From Ceratobasidium sp. AG-K (lineage: Eukaryota; Basidiomycota; Agaricomycetes; Cantharellales; Ceratobasidiaceae): a stretch of 64,000 nucleotides of DNA. The notes beneath the pieces are model-generated. The model did no database searches. It saw only the letters and a list, made by a program, of their open reading frames with translations, and was not told the origin of the DNA. The position numbers and the translations under genes were made by a program. The stretch lies in the NCBI GenBank assembly GCA_037039685.1, contig JAWNGF010000001.1, forward strand, positions 9,052,001 through 9,116,000. The letters run 5' to 3'. Shown here in pieces: positions 42,991-53,423 of the stretch. Every line of letters starts with the position of its first letter. The first letter of the stretch is position 1.

Positions 42991-44176
42991 TGTCGGCAAC
43001 AGAGAAGATTTAGTGAGTTGAGTGAGGAGCAAAGATTGGAGTAGTTGCAAGTTTTGCAGATATCACTACCGGTCGTTCCCTTCCTTCCTTTTATCTTTCC
43101 TGGGGCATAGTTGGACAGTGTTGGAGCCTCAGGGTGTCGGCGTAGCAAGTCCTTGATGATCTTGGACAGGTGGCCAAAATCTTCTGCCCTTTGTTCTGTG
43201 TCTTCTTCGTCCCCATAACCCTTCCATCTGACCCTGTAGAAAAGCCCGTCCTTTGTTTCCTTCCAATCCATGATTTTTTCTACTTTGTATTCCTCTTCTC
43301 CTTCTTCCATTATGATCGGCGGTGGCCGGGGTTGGTTACGGCTGAATTCAGTGTCCTCTTTGTAAGGGCTGAGCAAATCGATGTGAAAAACAGGGTGCAC
43401 CCTCATTGTTGCCGGCAGATCGAGCTCATAAGCGTGTGACCCTATCTTTTGCTTCACAATAAATGGCCCGTGCTTTTTGTTATCCAGTTTCTTTGACGGT
43501 CTTTTTGTTTGGATGTTTTTTCCCAGCAGCCATACTAGATTTCCTTCTTGGTACTCGTTCTTTGGCTCTTCTTCTGGGAGCCTCTGGGTTTCCATTGATG
43601 CAATTGCTTCGTCGTGGACTTTATGCCATTTTCCTGTGATGCTGTTTGCTTCCGGAACCGCTGATTCTTCTGCTGAGATGTTCCACAGTGGTTCCCTCCC
43701 GTAGACAATTTCGAAAGGGGAACTACCTGTTACGCGGTGCTTCTGTAGATTATAGCTGAACTCCGCAATTGGTAATAAGTCTGCCCAATCATCCTGCCGG
43801 TAGTTGACAAACGATTGTAGCCAGCCTTCCATCCATTGATTGATTCTCTCCGTTATTCCATCTGTTTGGGGGTGGTAGGCTGTACTGAACCCTGGGTTGG
43901 TTCCAATTTTCTCGTAAATGGCTTTCATAAGTTTGGAATTGAAAGTAGTCCCTTGGTCTGAGATCGTGCTTTTTGGAAAACCGTGCAGTTTCCAAACATT
44001 TGTGACGAAAAGATTTGCAAGGTCGCTTGCTGTGTGAGATTCTTTGCAGGGTATGAAGTGTGCCATCCTTGAGAATCGGTCCACCACTACTAAGATGCTA
44101 TCTGATCCTCTGGATTTTGGTAATTTCACTATGAAGTCGAACGCTATGTCCTCCCACGGTCCTTTTGGAATCTCCA

Positions 44177-44591
44177 TGTCATGAGCTGACTAAGCTCAGA
44201 CATTTTATTCCAATTTTATATCTTTTTTTCCGAACACTTTCCTTTTTTGGTACAAATGTCCTCTGGCGCTTAAACTTGTATCATGTGACGTATTTGTCTT
44301 TTCATTTGATATTGGTGATGCTTCCGGAACTTCCAGAATGTTGAGTCATGTCTTTTATCTCGCTTATCATTGGTTGTACTCGGCTTTCCCACACTGATAT
44401 CTAATGACGTGGCACGGTTCCCTCATGTATATAAACCCAGAGGTCAAGCCGGTTAACGACAGGGCTTGACCTCTTCTCCACTAGGACTTGCTAAATCAAA
44501 TCCTCTTAACTATCGCTACTCCTTGGGTTCTAAGACTTCTCCAAGTCGAACCCCTTAACTTTCATATACCTAATTGACCCAAGTCGGGACA
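44177..44591 (+). repeat. C3 5' LTR
   Basis: This LTR runs from TGTCATGAGCTGAC to GTCGGGACA. TATATAAA is at 44428-44435, and 33 bp further AGGGCTTGACCT (44461-44472) marks the likely RNA start. It also forms an inverted repeat with AGGTCAAGCC at 44441-44450. Confidence 0.95.
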
Positions 44592-44593
44592 TT

Positions 44594-44605
44594 AGGTCAA
44601 GCCCT
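44594..44605 (+). promoter_or_regulatory. Primer-binding site of C3, self-complementary type
   Basis: AGGTCAAGCCCT lies 2 nt after the LTR and is the exact reverse complement of AGGGCTTGACCT at the inferred RNA 5' end. Geometry is the same as in B1: 33 nt after TATA, 12 nt of pairing, 2-nt spacer. Confidence 0.7.
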
Positions 44606-44867
44606 TCCTAGCATTGGCTTTAAGCCCCTGCTCTTCCACCAAGTAGATAGAACGTACACGGGAAAACGGGCATAGTACAACGGACAAAGAGCTATACTTG
44701 ATATAGACCAGTAGTCCCACGTCGCTATACGCTGTCAGTGAACCCAATTGTTATCCTCTTTCGGGTCATAGCGGCTTTAGTCAGCTAAATACACCCTTAC
44801 TCTGTTATACACTATCGCTATCACGCCCGCCCAAGGCTGCTGATAACTGATAAGATCAGAAAAGGAG

Positions 44868-44875
44868 TATATAAA
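44868..44875 (+). promoter_or_regulatory. Second TATATAAA box in the C3 leader
   Basis: This box is identical to the LTR TATA box and lies 195 bp before the coiled-coil ORF. It is conserved in C1 (near 27270). It could start a shorter RNA for the leader ORFs or gag. Confidence 0.4.
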
Positions 44876-45062
44876 GCAAAAGCTTAGCGCCTAGCACCCT
44901 TCACATCCAAACCAACATCTCGAGGAAGCCAGATCCTCTCAAGCAAAAACTGGAAAGTGGTCGGAGCACCACCCAAGTTAACACTCTTATCCATCAAGAA
45001 CTACATCAACTCGTCGTTTCCATCAGTACGCACTAGAAAGGAACTAATTAGTAACTAACTAA

Positions 45063-45689
45063 TTAACCTTGAAAGTGTTCCCCGCATTCTTTAGCCTCTG
45101 CAAAGCAGTCTTTAGACTAAAGGATTTCGTACTTGATCTAGATACCAAAGTCGACGAATTAAACAGTCAAATTGAAGTACTAGAAGAAGATCAAGTCGAA
45201 CAAGCAGAAGATTTAAGGGTCGAACATACCAGAAACGACGAAAACCACAATCAACTGGAAGCCGATTATCAATCCCTCCATTCAAGGCTCGAGTTCATTG
45301 AAATTGACCTTGAAAATACAAACAAGCAACAAGCCGATCAAGATCGTGTCCAAAGCATAAACCTAGCGGACACTAATATCGAAGTTGAGCGATTGCAAGA
45401 ACAAACCCGGGTCTTGATTGAAAACTGCGACCAACTGATAAAAATCCAAGAAAAACACACTCGAAAGGTCGAAAATCTCATCAGCAACAACAAACGTCAG
45501 TGGCGTACTATCGAAACCCTTAAAGACAAAATCAAGGGCAAATACTGTCATCAAGCAGCAGAAGTGCGTATTCCTATTAATCAGGATTACCGCCTTCTAA
45601 ATCACCTTAATACCATCGCACCCAACCCTTTTCAGTGGGACCAAGACCTCGACTCACACAGGAACAACACAGGGAACAACTTAGACTAG
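45063..45689 (+). CDS. Leader ORF 1 of C3: coiled-coil protein without an ATG
   Basis: The frame of about 208 codons opens after TAA 45060-45062 and has no methionine codon at all. The product would be a long charged coiled coil (LDTKVDELNSQIEVLEED, ERLQEQTRVLIENCDQLIKI). Candidate non-AUG starts are TTG 45069 and GTG 45075. Near its end, CCCTTTT (45626-45632) lies in the slip register, and the -1 frame there opens into leader ORF 2. Codons are not random: the C1 counterpart keeps most of the frame. That it is translated is inference. Confidence 0.5.
   Translation, partial: LTLKVFPAFFSLCKAVFRLKDFVLDLDTKVDELNSQIEVLEEDQVEQAEDLRVEHTRNDENHNQLEADYQSLHSRLEFIEIDLENTNKQQADQDRVQSINLADTNIEVERLQEQTRVLIENCDQLIKIQEKHTRKVENLISNNKRQWRTIETLKDKIKGKYCHQAAEVRIPINQDYRLLNHLNTIAPNPFQWDQDLDSHRNNTGNNLD
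45626..45632 (+). promoter_or_regulatory. CCCTTTT possible -1 frameshift site in the leader
   Basis: The codons of leader ORF 1 read AAC-CCT-TTT-CAG, so the heptamer is C-CCT-TTT, in canonical register. After a -1 slip the next codons are TCA GTG GGA CCA, the beginning of leader ORF 2. C1 has the same heptamer. Confidence 0.45.
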
Positions 45690-45886
45690 AGTCCCTAAAA
45701 CTCTTTATTGAAGACGTTCATCGTAACTACATATACGAACAGTACGACGAACTAGGAGTAATCAACGCGTTGTTCTTGGAAGACGAAAATCTCGAATTGG
45801 TATTTTTGAGAAGTCTGCGCATCATTAAAGACAGAAGGGTTCGAAGAAGAATCCGTGATATTTTGTACAGCCTGGGATCCCAATAA
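45635..45886 (+). CDS. Leader ORF 2 of C3: 83-residue basic protein without an ATG
   Basis: The frame lacks ATG and overlaps the end of leader ORF 1 in the -1 frame. It is helical in character: LRLESLKLFIEDVHRNYIYE, then a basic end RRVRRRIRDIL. The C1 copy differs at only about five residues. It stops at TAA 45884-45886, 25 nt before the gag ATG. No family is recognised. Confidence 0.45.
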   Translation: MGPRPRLTQEQHREQLRLESLKLFIEDVHRNYIYEQYDELGVINALFLEDENLELVFLRSLRIIKDRRVRRRIRDILYSLGSQ

Positions 45887-45911
45887 ATCTACCTGTTTTC
45901 CCCGCTCCGAT

Positions 45912-47264
45912 ATGTCAAGAGCCCCATCACCTAGTCAAGGGGGATTTACACAAATTTCAGCGACATCCAGACCCGATGTAGTTGCACATGCAATCAATGC
46001 CTTAATAGACGAAGTGCGAAAAATTAACGGTCATATTAATGCCTTAAATGGTATCACCTCTACCCTAGAACAGGGGATCGACAATAACATTGCAGATATC
46101 CATGCAATTCAAAATCAAACTGCACAAATTGCACCCCTTCACCAATTAATGAATGCAGTATCTCAGTCACTTGCAAACCTAGGGGCAACACCCTCCACCA
46201 CCGCGTCAACAACCACCCCAGGATACAAACTCAAAATGCATCCCCCAGAAGAATTTTCTGGAGATGTCAATAAATTTGATGAGTTTAAGTCGCAATGTAC
46301 CTTGTACATAAATCATACGTCGCCACAAGCAACCACAGAGCAAAAAATCACTTATATTATGGGTTATTGCAAGGGGCCTGCCTATGTATGGATGCAACCT
46401 GGAATTGATGTGGACACAGCAAGAAGGGGAGCAACAAATTGGCTACACGACATGGATGAATTCTGGAACGAAATGCAAGCTAGGTTTGGCGATGTCCACA
46501 AGATCGACCGATATAGACAATTATACAAAAAATTGATCCAGAAGAACTTGGTCCAAGATTATCTACGAGACTTTGTCACTTATTCATCGGTACTCGGGTA
46601 CACTGATCGAGTACTTCGTGATGATTTCTATGACGGTCTTAAAGATGAAATCAAGATGGCCATGGTGTCACAGAACTTTAAACCCCACGAAGTGACAAGG
46701 ACATTCAACCAAGTTTGTGAAAGAGCCCTGGAAATTGACTCCACAATGAATGCTATTAACGCGCCAAAGAAGTTGCAAAACCCACAAAACACCCCTTCGA
46801 AACAAAGTACTTCCAAGACAACCACAAGTACTCCAAACGCCTCACTAGGTCAAAGATTCAATGTAAACGATTGAGTCTTTATGTCAAAACCTACAGGGGG
46901 GGTGCAATACGGCAAAATCTCAAGCATTACCCGAAACGCCAAGGGCCGTCCAGTTCCACAGATCTCCTGGGATGATGGGACAAAAGGAAATGTCCCTTTT
47001 GGAGCAATTCAAAGAGACACCCAAACCAGTAACCTCAACGCTCCTACCATCCAAACACCCAAACCGTCCACTCCTGCTAAAGACCCTAATGCAATGGACC
47101 TTGATGGAAAAGGAAAAGGACCAATGATTTGCTTCACCTGCGGTGGCAAGGGACACTCAGCAAGAGTCTGTCCTTCCAAGAACACAGCGTCAGGGTTTGA
47201 AGCTCAGATTGAAGAAATCTCTTCAGACATCGAATCGGGAAAAGACGTCACCGAGGCTTATTAA
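45912..47264 (+). pseudogene. C3 Gag, one in-frame stop
   Basis: The ATG at 45912 is the first ATG of the inferred RNA. Gag has 450 codons: an N-terminal helical part, the capsid domain (KMHPPEEFSGDVNKFDEFK, then YRQLYKKLIQKNLVQDYLRD) and a CCHC knuckle (CFTCGGKGHSARVC). TGA 46872-46874 stands where C1 has CGT (arginine), just before the zinc-knuckle part. Slip site GGGAAAA is at 47237-47243, and TAA ends the frame at 47262-47264. Confidence 0.9.
47237..47243 (+). promoter_or_regulatory. GGGAAAA -1 frameshift site, C3 gag/pol
   Basis: The codons are TCG-GGA-AAA-GAC. The -1 frame reads without a stop from the heptamer through 47300 into protease. The separate pol ATG at 47300 is therefore not needed for Gag-Pol synthesis. 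Confidence 0.75.
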
Positions 47265-47299
47265 GGAGCCAAGTACTCGGTGACATATTAGCTAGTAAT

Positions 47300-50200
47300 A
47301 TGGATGAACTAGAAATCATGTCAATATCAAATGAAAACCAATTATACCTTGATTTCACCACTCATCCACTAGCTACGGCTCCTGGTTCTAAGTCAGTTAA
47401 CAGATCAAAAAGATTCTCTGGACAAGCACTTCTTGACTGCGGCGCAACCTCCTGTTTCATCAACCCTTCCCTAGCAAAAGAGGCAAACCTTCCCCTTTTC
47501 CAACACGAAAAACCCAAGACCCTGCGAGTCATAGACGGACAAGAAGTCTCGTCTGGAAAAGTCACCCACTATACCAAATTTAAACTTGTCATGGGAACAC
47601 ATTCCAGCGAAATAGAATGTCATGTTACAAACATTGGAAGACACCCTATCGTACTCGGGATGTCATGGCTCAAGAAACATAACCCACAAATTAATTGGAA
47701 AAATAGGACAATTGCATACACAAGCGAATTCTGCTCAAAAAAATGCCTAGAAGTCCCATCTACGCTCCAAATCGCAGCTGAAACTACATTACCAGAGGAA
47801 TACAAAGAGTTCGCGGATGTGTTTGATGAGTCCAGATTAGAAGAACTCCCACCTCACAGGCCAACTGACATTACGCTCGACCTCTTACCAGAAGCTAAAC
47901 TAAAGCATGGCCCTATTTACAAAACATCCCCAGCTGAAGACAAAGAAATGAAGAAAGTACTAGAAACCCTTATCCAAAGGGGACACATTCAGATTTCTAA
48001 GTCTCCTTTGGCTTCCCCAGTTCTGTTTGTCAAAAAACCACATCCGGAAGATCCAAACAACCCAGAATTACGCTTTTGCGTTGACTACAGATATGTGAAT
48101 TCGCTATGCAAATTCAACGCGAGTGGAATACCTCTATTGGACCAATGGTTAAGGGCCCTGGAAGGATTTGTCATTGGCACCACTCTAGACTTGGCACAAG
48201 GATTCCATCAAACCCGAATAGCAGCAGGCCATGAATGGAAAACAGCATTCAAAACTCAATACGGCATGTACGAATGGAAAGTCATGCCCTTCGGTCTCAA
48301 AAACGCCCCATCAAGCTTCCAGTCCCTAATGAACTCTATATTCAGGGACATTATGGGGGTCTTTGTACTCGTATACATTGATGATATCTTTGTTTTTTCC
48401 AAACGAGTCAAAGATCATCCAGGACACGTGAAAGAGGTGCTAAGAAGACTAAGGGAACACAAGCTGATCGCGAAATTGAGGAAATGCAAATTCCACCAGA
48501 CCAAACTGGACTGGGTAGGATTGGTCATTTCCAATAAAGGAATCGAAACGGATCAGGAAAAGGTCACGGCGGCTATGAATTGGAAAGCTCCCAAAAACGT
48601 CAAACAAGTTCAAGAATTCCTAGGATTTGTCAATTTCTATCGAAGATTCATTCAAGACTTTGCTGGCAAAGCCAGACCTCTGTACAACCTACTTAAGAAG
48701 GATCAAAAGTGGCAGTGGACAAGCAAAGAACAAGAGGCCATGAATGCACTAAAAGAAGCTCTTAAAGTGGCACCTGTAATGATGCAGCCCGATCAGAATA
48801 AGGAATTTTTCCTCGAAACAGACGCGTCGGGATTTGCTACAGGAGCAGTTTTATCTCAGAAGGATGAAGAAGGGAAACTACACCCTGTAGCTTTTCTTTC
48901 TAAATCACTAAATCCGGCTGAGCAAAACTATGACATTTTTGACAAAGAACTATTGGCAATAATTAGAGCTTTCAAAGAATGGCGGCACCTACTTCAAGGC
49001 ACAGAAAAGGCTGTTCAAGTAATAACAGATCACAAAAATTTGGAATACTTCTCATCATCCAAGCAATTGAATCAACGCCAAATCCGCTGGATGAATTTCT
49101 TGGTAGACTTCAACTTCCAAATCTTGTACAGGCCAGGAAGCCAAAACAAAAAAGCAGACATTCTCTCAAGGCGATACGACCTAGAACCTTTGGGGGGGGT
49201 AGAGAACCAAGTTCTCCTCAAACCAGACATTTTCATTTCGGCTATTACCCCGGACCAGGAGATTAACGACCTAATCAGACAAGCAATCCTTGAAGATTCC
49301 AGATTAGAAGAAGCCCACAATAAGCTGAGAAACAGAGAAAAAGTCAAAGATTGGGAATACAGAGAAGGACTCCTAATGTTCAAAGGGAAGATCTTTGTCC
49401 CCAAGGATGAAACCATCAGAAACCTGATATTGGAATCGCGCCATGACAATATTACAGCCGGGCATCCTGGACAAGCAAGAACATTAGAATTGGTCTCAAG
49501 AACTTACTACTGGCCAACCATGAAGAAATTTGTCAACTCTTATGTGTCACACTGCGAGACATGCATTCGAATTAAACCATCGAACCAACTCCCCACAGGA
49601 CTACTGCGTCCTTTACATATTCCTGAGAGACCCTGGGAAGAGATCTCCTATGACATGATTGTAGGGCTCCCAGAATCAGAAGGATATGACGCAATCTTGA
49701 CAGTAGTAGATCGGTTCTCCAAGATGGCACACTATATCCCTTGCAAATCAACGGCCACAGCAGTAGACATAGCCAATATCTTCATTGCAAACATTTGGAA
49801 ACTTCACGGCATCCCAAAAGCAACAGTCTCGGATAGAGGATCCACTTTCAACTCAAAGTTCATTAGGCATCTGTACAAACGGTTGGACGTAAAACCTACC
49901 TTCAGCACAGCCTACCATCCAAGGACAGACGGACAGTCAGAACAGGCAAACCAAGTGGTTGAAATCTTTATCAGAGCTTTTGTCAACCATAGGCAAAATG
50001 ACTGGGTGGCCCTGCTCCCTATGGCAGAATTTGCTTACAACAATGGAATCCAAGCATCCACTGGCAAAACCCCTTTCCAAATATGCCAGGGTTTCAACCC
50101 TAGAATGAACATTGGGGAAGAATCAGACTATACTGTTCCTGAAGCTGATGCCCATGCGGAATTCCTGTTGAAAGGATACGACAAAGTCAAAGCTGCCCTC

Positions 50201-50698
50201 ATCCTAGCAAATCAGTCCTATAAATACTACTTTGATAAAGGAGCCAAAGAACCAGAAGAGATAAACCCGGGGGATAAAGTCTGGCTTAATCATCAGAACA
50301 TTTCCACAGACAGACCCTCAGTAAAACTCTCTCACAAAGTTTTAGGCCCTTACAAAGTAATGGAAAAAGTAGGAACTCATGCCTTTAGACTGGAATTACC
50401 AAAATCAATGAAAGTTCATCCTGTCTTCCACGTCATGCTACTCAAGAAATTCCACTCTGACCCTCACGGCCGCAAACCCGCTCAACCACCCCCTATTGTC
50501 ACACAAGATGGAGAGGAAGAATGGGAAGTCGAAGAGATCCTTAATTCCAAGAAAATCCGCCGTCAACTCCACTATTACGTTAAGTGGAAAGGATACTCTC
50601 ATGCAGACAACTCTTGGCAGTCAAAGGAAGATCTCAAAAACGCTCCTGAACTGGTTGATAAATTTCACAAACTCCACCCCACCGCGCCAGGCCCTTAG
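47300..50698 (+). CDS. C3 Pol: protease-RT-RNase H-integrase-chromodomain, intact
   Basis: The frame is 1,132 codons without a stop. Protease has LLDCGATSCFI near residue 46 (DCG in place of DSG). RT has VYIDDIFVFSK near 360. RNase H has ETDASGFATGAVLSQ near 507. The integrase zinc finger is at about 714-755 (H-x3-H...C-x2-C around GHPGQARTLELVSRTYYWP), and the core has TVVDRFSKMAHYIPC and VSDRGSTFNSKF with the acidic residue after TAYHPRTDGQS. The chromodomain lies at about 1073-1110 (EEWEVEEILNSKK, YYVKWKGYSHADNSW). It could supply activity in trans to C1 and C2 if it is reached by frameshift or internal start. Confidence 0.96.
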   Translation: MDELEIMSISNENQLYLDFTTHPLATAPGSKSVNRSKRFSGQALLDCGATSCFINPSLAKEANLPLFQHEKPKTLRVIDGQEVSSGKVTHYTKFKLVMGTHSSEIECHVTNIGRHPIVLGMSWLKKHNPQINWKNRTIAYTSEFCSKKCLEVPSTLQIAAETTLPEEYKEFADVFDESRLEELPPHRPTDITLDLLPEAKLKHGPIYKTSPAEDKEMKKVLETLIQRGHIQISKSPLASPVLFVKKPHPEDPNNPELRFCVDYRYVNSLCKFNASGIPLLDQWLRALEGFVIGTTLDLAQGFHQTRIAAGHEWKTAFKTQYGMYEWKVMPFGLKNAPSSFQSLMNSIFRDIMGVFVLVYIDDIFVFSKRVKDHPGHVKEVLRRLREHKLIAKLRKCKFHQTKLDWVGLVISNKGIETDQEKVTAAMNWKAPKNVKQVQEFLGFVNFYRRFIQDFAGKARPLYNLLKKDQKWQWTSKEQEAMNALKEALKVAPVMMQPDQNKEFFLETDASGFATGAVLSQKDEEGKLHPVAFLSKSLNPAEQNYDIFDKELLAIIRAFKEWRHLLQGTEKAVQVITDHKNLEYFSSSKQLNQRQIRWMNFLVDFNFQILYRPGSQNKKADILSRRYDLEPLGGVENQVLLKPDIFISAITPDQEINDLIRQAILEDSRLEEAHNKLRNREKVKDWEYREGLLMFKGKIFVPKDETIRNLILESRHDNITAGHPGQARTLELVSRTYYWPTMKKFVNSYVSHCETCIRIKPSNQLPTGLLRPLHIPERPWEEISYDMIVGLPESEGYDAILTVVDRFSKMAHYIPCKSTATAVDIANIFIANIWKLHGIPKATVSDRGSTFNSKFIRHLYKRLDVKPTFSTAYHPRTDGQSEQANQVVEIFIRAFVNHRQNDWVALLPMAEFAYNNGIQASTGKTPFQICQGFNPRMNIGEESDYTVPEADAHAEFLLKGYDKVKAALILANQSYKYYFDKGAKEPEEINPGDKVWLNHQNISTDRPSVKLSHKVLGPYKVMEKVGTHAFRLELPKSMKVHPVFHVMLLKKFHSDPHGRKPAQPPPIVTQDGEEEWEVEEILNSKKIRRQLHYYVKWKGYSHADNSWQSKEDLKNAPELVDKFHKLHPTAPGP

Positions 50699-50708
50699 GA
50701 GGGGGTAA

Positions 50709-51123
50709 TGTCATGAGCTGACTAAGCTCAGACATTTTATTCTGATTTTATATCTTTTTTTCCGAACACTTTCCTTTTTTGGTACAAATGTCCTCTGGCG
50801 CTTAAACTTGTATCATGTGACGTATTTGTCTTTTCATTTGATATTGGTGATGCTTCCGGAACTTCCAGAATGTCGAGTCATGTCTTTTATCTTGCTTATC
50901 ATCGGTTGTACTCGGCTTTCCCACACTGATATCTAATGACGTGGCATGGTTCCCTCATGTATATAAACCCAGAGGTCAAGCCGGTTAACGACAGGGCTTG
51001 ACCTCTTCTCCACTAGGACTTGCTAAATCAAATCCTCTTAACTATCGCTACTCCTTGGGTTCTAAGACTTCTCCAAGTCGAACCCCTTAACTTTCATATA
51101 CCTAATTGACCCAAGTCGGGACA
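50709..51123 (+). repeat. C3 3' LTR
   Basis: This 415-bp LTR is identical in borders to the 5' copy and followed by CTCCA, where A2 resumes. Confidence 0.95.
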
Positions 51124-53423
51124 CTCCAGAGGCTTGACCGGAACTATTGATTTTGATCCCTTTGTCCGTTGGCAAGTTTCACAGGATTCCACGTATCTGT
51201 TTACGCTTTGCTTCATTCCCGGCCAGAAGTATCTTCTCAATATTAGTTCCAACGTTCTAGCTTGTCCTTGATGACCCACAATTTTTGAGTCGTGGTGGAC
51301 TCGCATGATGGCCAGCCTGGCTTCTTTATCTTCAGGCACGTAAATTCTTCCCTTGAACCATAAAAGTCCCTCTTTGAAATCGTATTCTTTTGCACTGTGT
51401 TGAAGGGCATTTGGTAGTGTTTCTCTTGATTTGCAGAGTTCTTTGATTTGTGTCAACCCTTTGTCTGTTTCCTGTGCCTCCTTGATAGTCTCTATGATGT
51501 CTGTGTCTACTTGTCCCATAAATCCCTTGAACCTTTTGACAGATATCATGACTTGTTCAGGAGTGGGCGTGTCTTCATGGTCTGGTCGTCTAGACAATAG
51601 GTCCGGTTTAGATGACAGGATGCCAGGGCGGTATATGATGTCAAAGTTATAAGAAGCAAGCAATTGGTGCCATCTTGCGTGTGGGCGGTTGAATGTTCTT
51701 GCTTCCTTCCAGAACTGTAGGTTCCTATGATTGGTGTAGATGGTGATAGGGTCCTTTGTTCCTTCAAGGTACAGTCTCCAGTGTGTTAAGGATTCTATAA
51801 TTGCCATAAGTTCTTTATCGTGGACGTCGTAGTTGAGCTGAGCTTTGTTGAAAGATTTTGAAAGAAAGGCAATAGGGTGTAGGTAGCCATCATCTTGCCT
51901 TTGTGACAGGATTGCTCCCATTGCTACTCCATATGCGTCTGTTTCCAAAAAAAAGGGTTTGTCCGGGTTCGGATGGCGAAGAGTAGGTTCCTTGCTGATT
52001 TCCGCTTTTAGGGATTCAAACGCTTCCTGTTGATCGTTTCCCCATTCCCGTTTGATCTCCTTTCTTGTCAAGGTTGTCAGGGGTTTTGCTAATCGGCTGA
52101 AATTTGATACAAATCTTCGGTAGAAATTCGCAAATCCTAGGAATGCTTGGACCTGCTTGACTGTTCTTGGTTCCTTCCATTCCTTTATTGCCTTGACCTT
52201 TTCTTTGTCCATAGAGATGCCCGAATCGCTGATTCCAAGTCCGGTGTATGTCAATTTGGTGACAAAGAATTCGCATTTTGGAAGCTTCGCGAAAAGATTT
52301 TCCTCCAGTAAGATTTTTAGTACTCTTCTGACATCCACGGTATGTTGGCTTCTGTCCTTAGAGAATACTAGGATGTCGTCAATGTAAACTATGACACATA
52401 CGTCAATAAGGTCATGGAAAATGTGATTCATATATCTCTGGAAGATGGCGGGCGCATTCTTTAGTCCAAAAGGCATGACAACGTATTCAAACAGTCCTTC
52501 TTTTGTTCTGAAAGCTGTTTTCCATTCGTTGCCTTCCCTAATTCTGATATTGTTGAAACCCATGCGTAGATCAATTTTGGAGAAAATTTTTGCGTCCTTG
52601 ATTTTATCCAGGAGATCTTCCATTAGAGGCATTGGGAATCTGTCGCCCTTTGTAATGGCGTTTACTCCTCTGAGGTCTTGAACAAGACGTAGTTGGCGTA
52701 CTGCCCCTGGATTTTTTTGATCAACAGGTTTTTTGACAAAGAAACAAGGTGATGCGATGGGCGACTTGCTTGGTCAAATCTTTCCTGCTGCGATTTCTTC
52801 ATCCAAGTATTCTCTTAGTGCAATTGACTCTGCTGGAGAGAGTGGGATAGGCCTGGCTGGTTTCGGCAGTTCAGCTCCTTCCTTGAAGTCGATGGCGCAG
52901 TCGTATGGACGATGATCTGGGATCCTTTTGAACTTCTCTTCACTGAAGACATCGGCAAATTCCTTGAATTCCTTGGGGAGGTCGTCTATGCAGGCCGTTT
53001 TTGCTTGGATGGGTTCTGGCCGCCACGATATGTGCTTTGTTTTCCAGTCGATGGCCGGGTTTGCTTCTTCTAACCATTCCAGTCCTAGGATAAGCTTAGT
53101 TTCCCCAGTAGGCATAGCAAAGAAGACTTGTTTGAAGGTTCTTCCTTCCACGTCCAGTTCCAGCTTAGCTTTGAAGCGTATTTGGTGAGAGAGTTCCTTC
53201 CCCTGGATACCGATTACTTTTCTCAGAGTGGAAAGTTCTATGAGTGGAATATTGTTGGATCAAGCCCAAGAGATGTCCAAGAAATTCCTAGATGCTCCAG
53301 AATCGATGAGAGTTGGGATAAGTTCTGTGATTCCGGCAACGTTTGCGTAAACAATGGTTGACTCATTTGTTGCTCTAAAGTACATTGTTTCCGTTGCTGG
53401 TTTTTTGGTCTCTCCACACACAG

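Larger units (their letters stand above)
44177..51123 (+). mobile_element. Element C3: youngest, nearly intact C-family chromovirus
   Basis: A 6,947-bp element flanked by CTCCA (44172-44176 and 51124-51128). It has 415-bp LTRs with about six differences (all transitions), a 1.3-kb leader, gag with one stop, and an uninterrupted 1,132-codon pol. The polypurine tract GGAGGGGGTAA precedes the 3' LTR. Confidence 0.96.

Noticed and set aside
46872..46874. Programmed stop readthrough between two parts of C3 gag
   Set aside because: C1 has an arginine codon at this place, and the change fits the general decay to TGA. A regulated stop is not needed.
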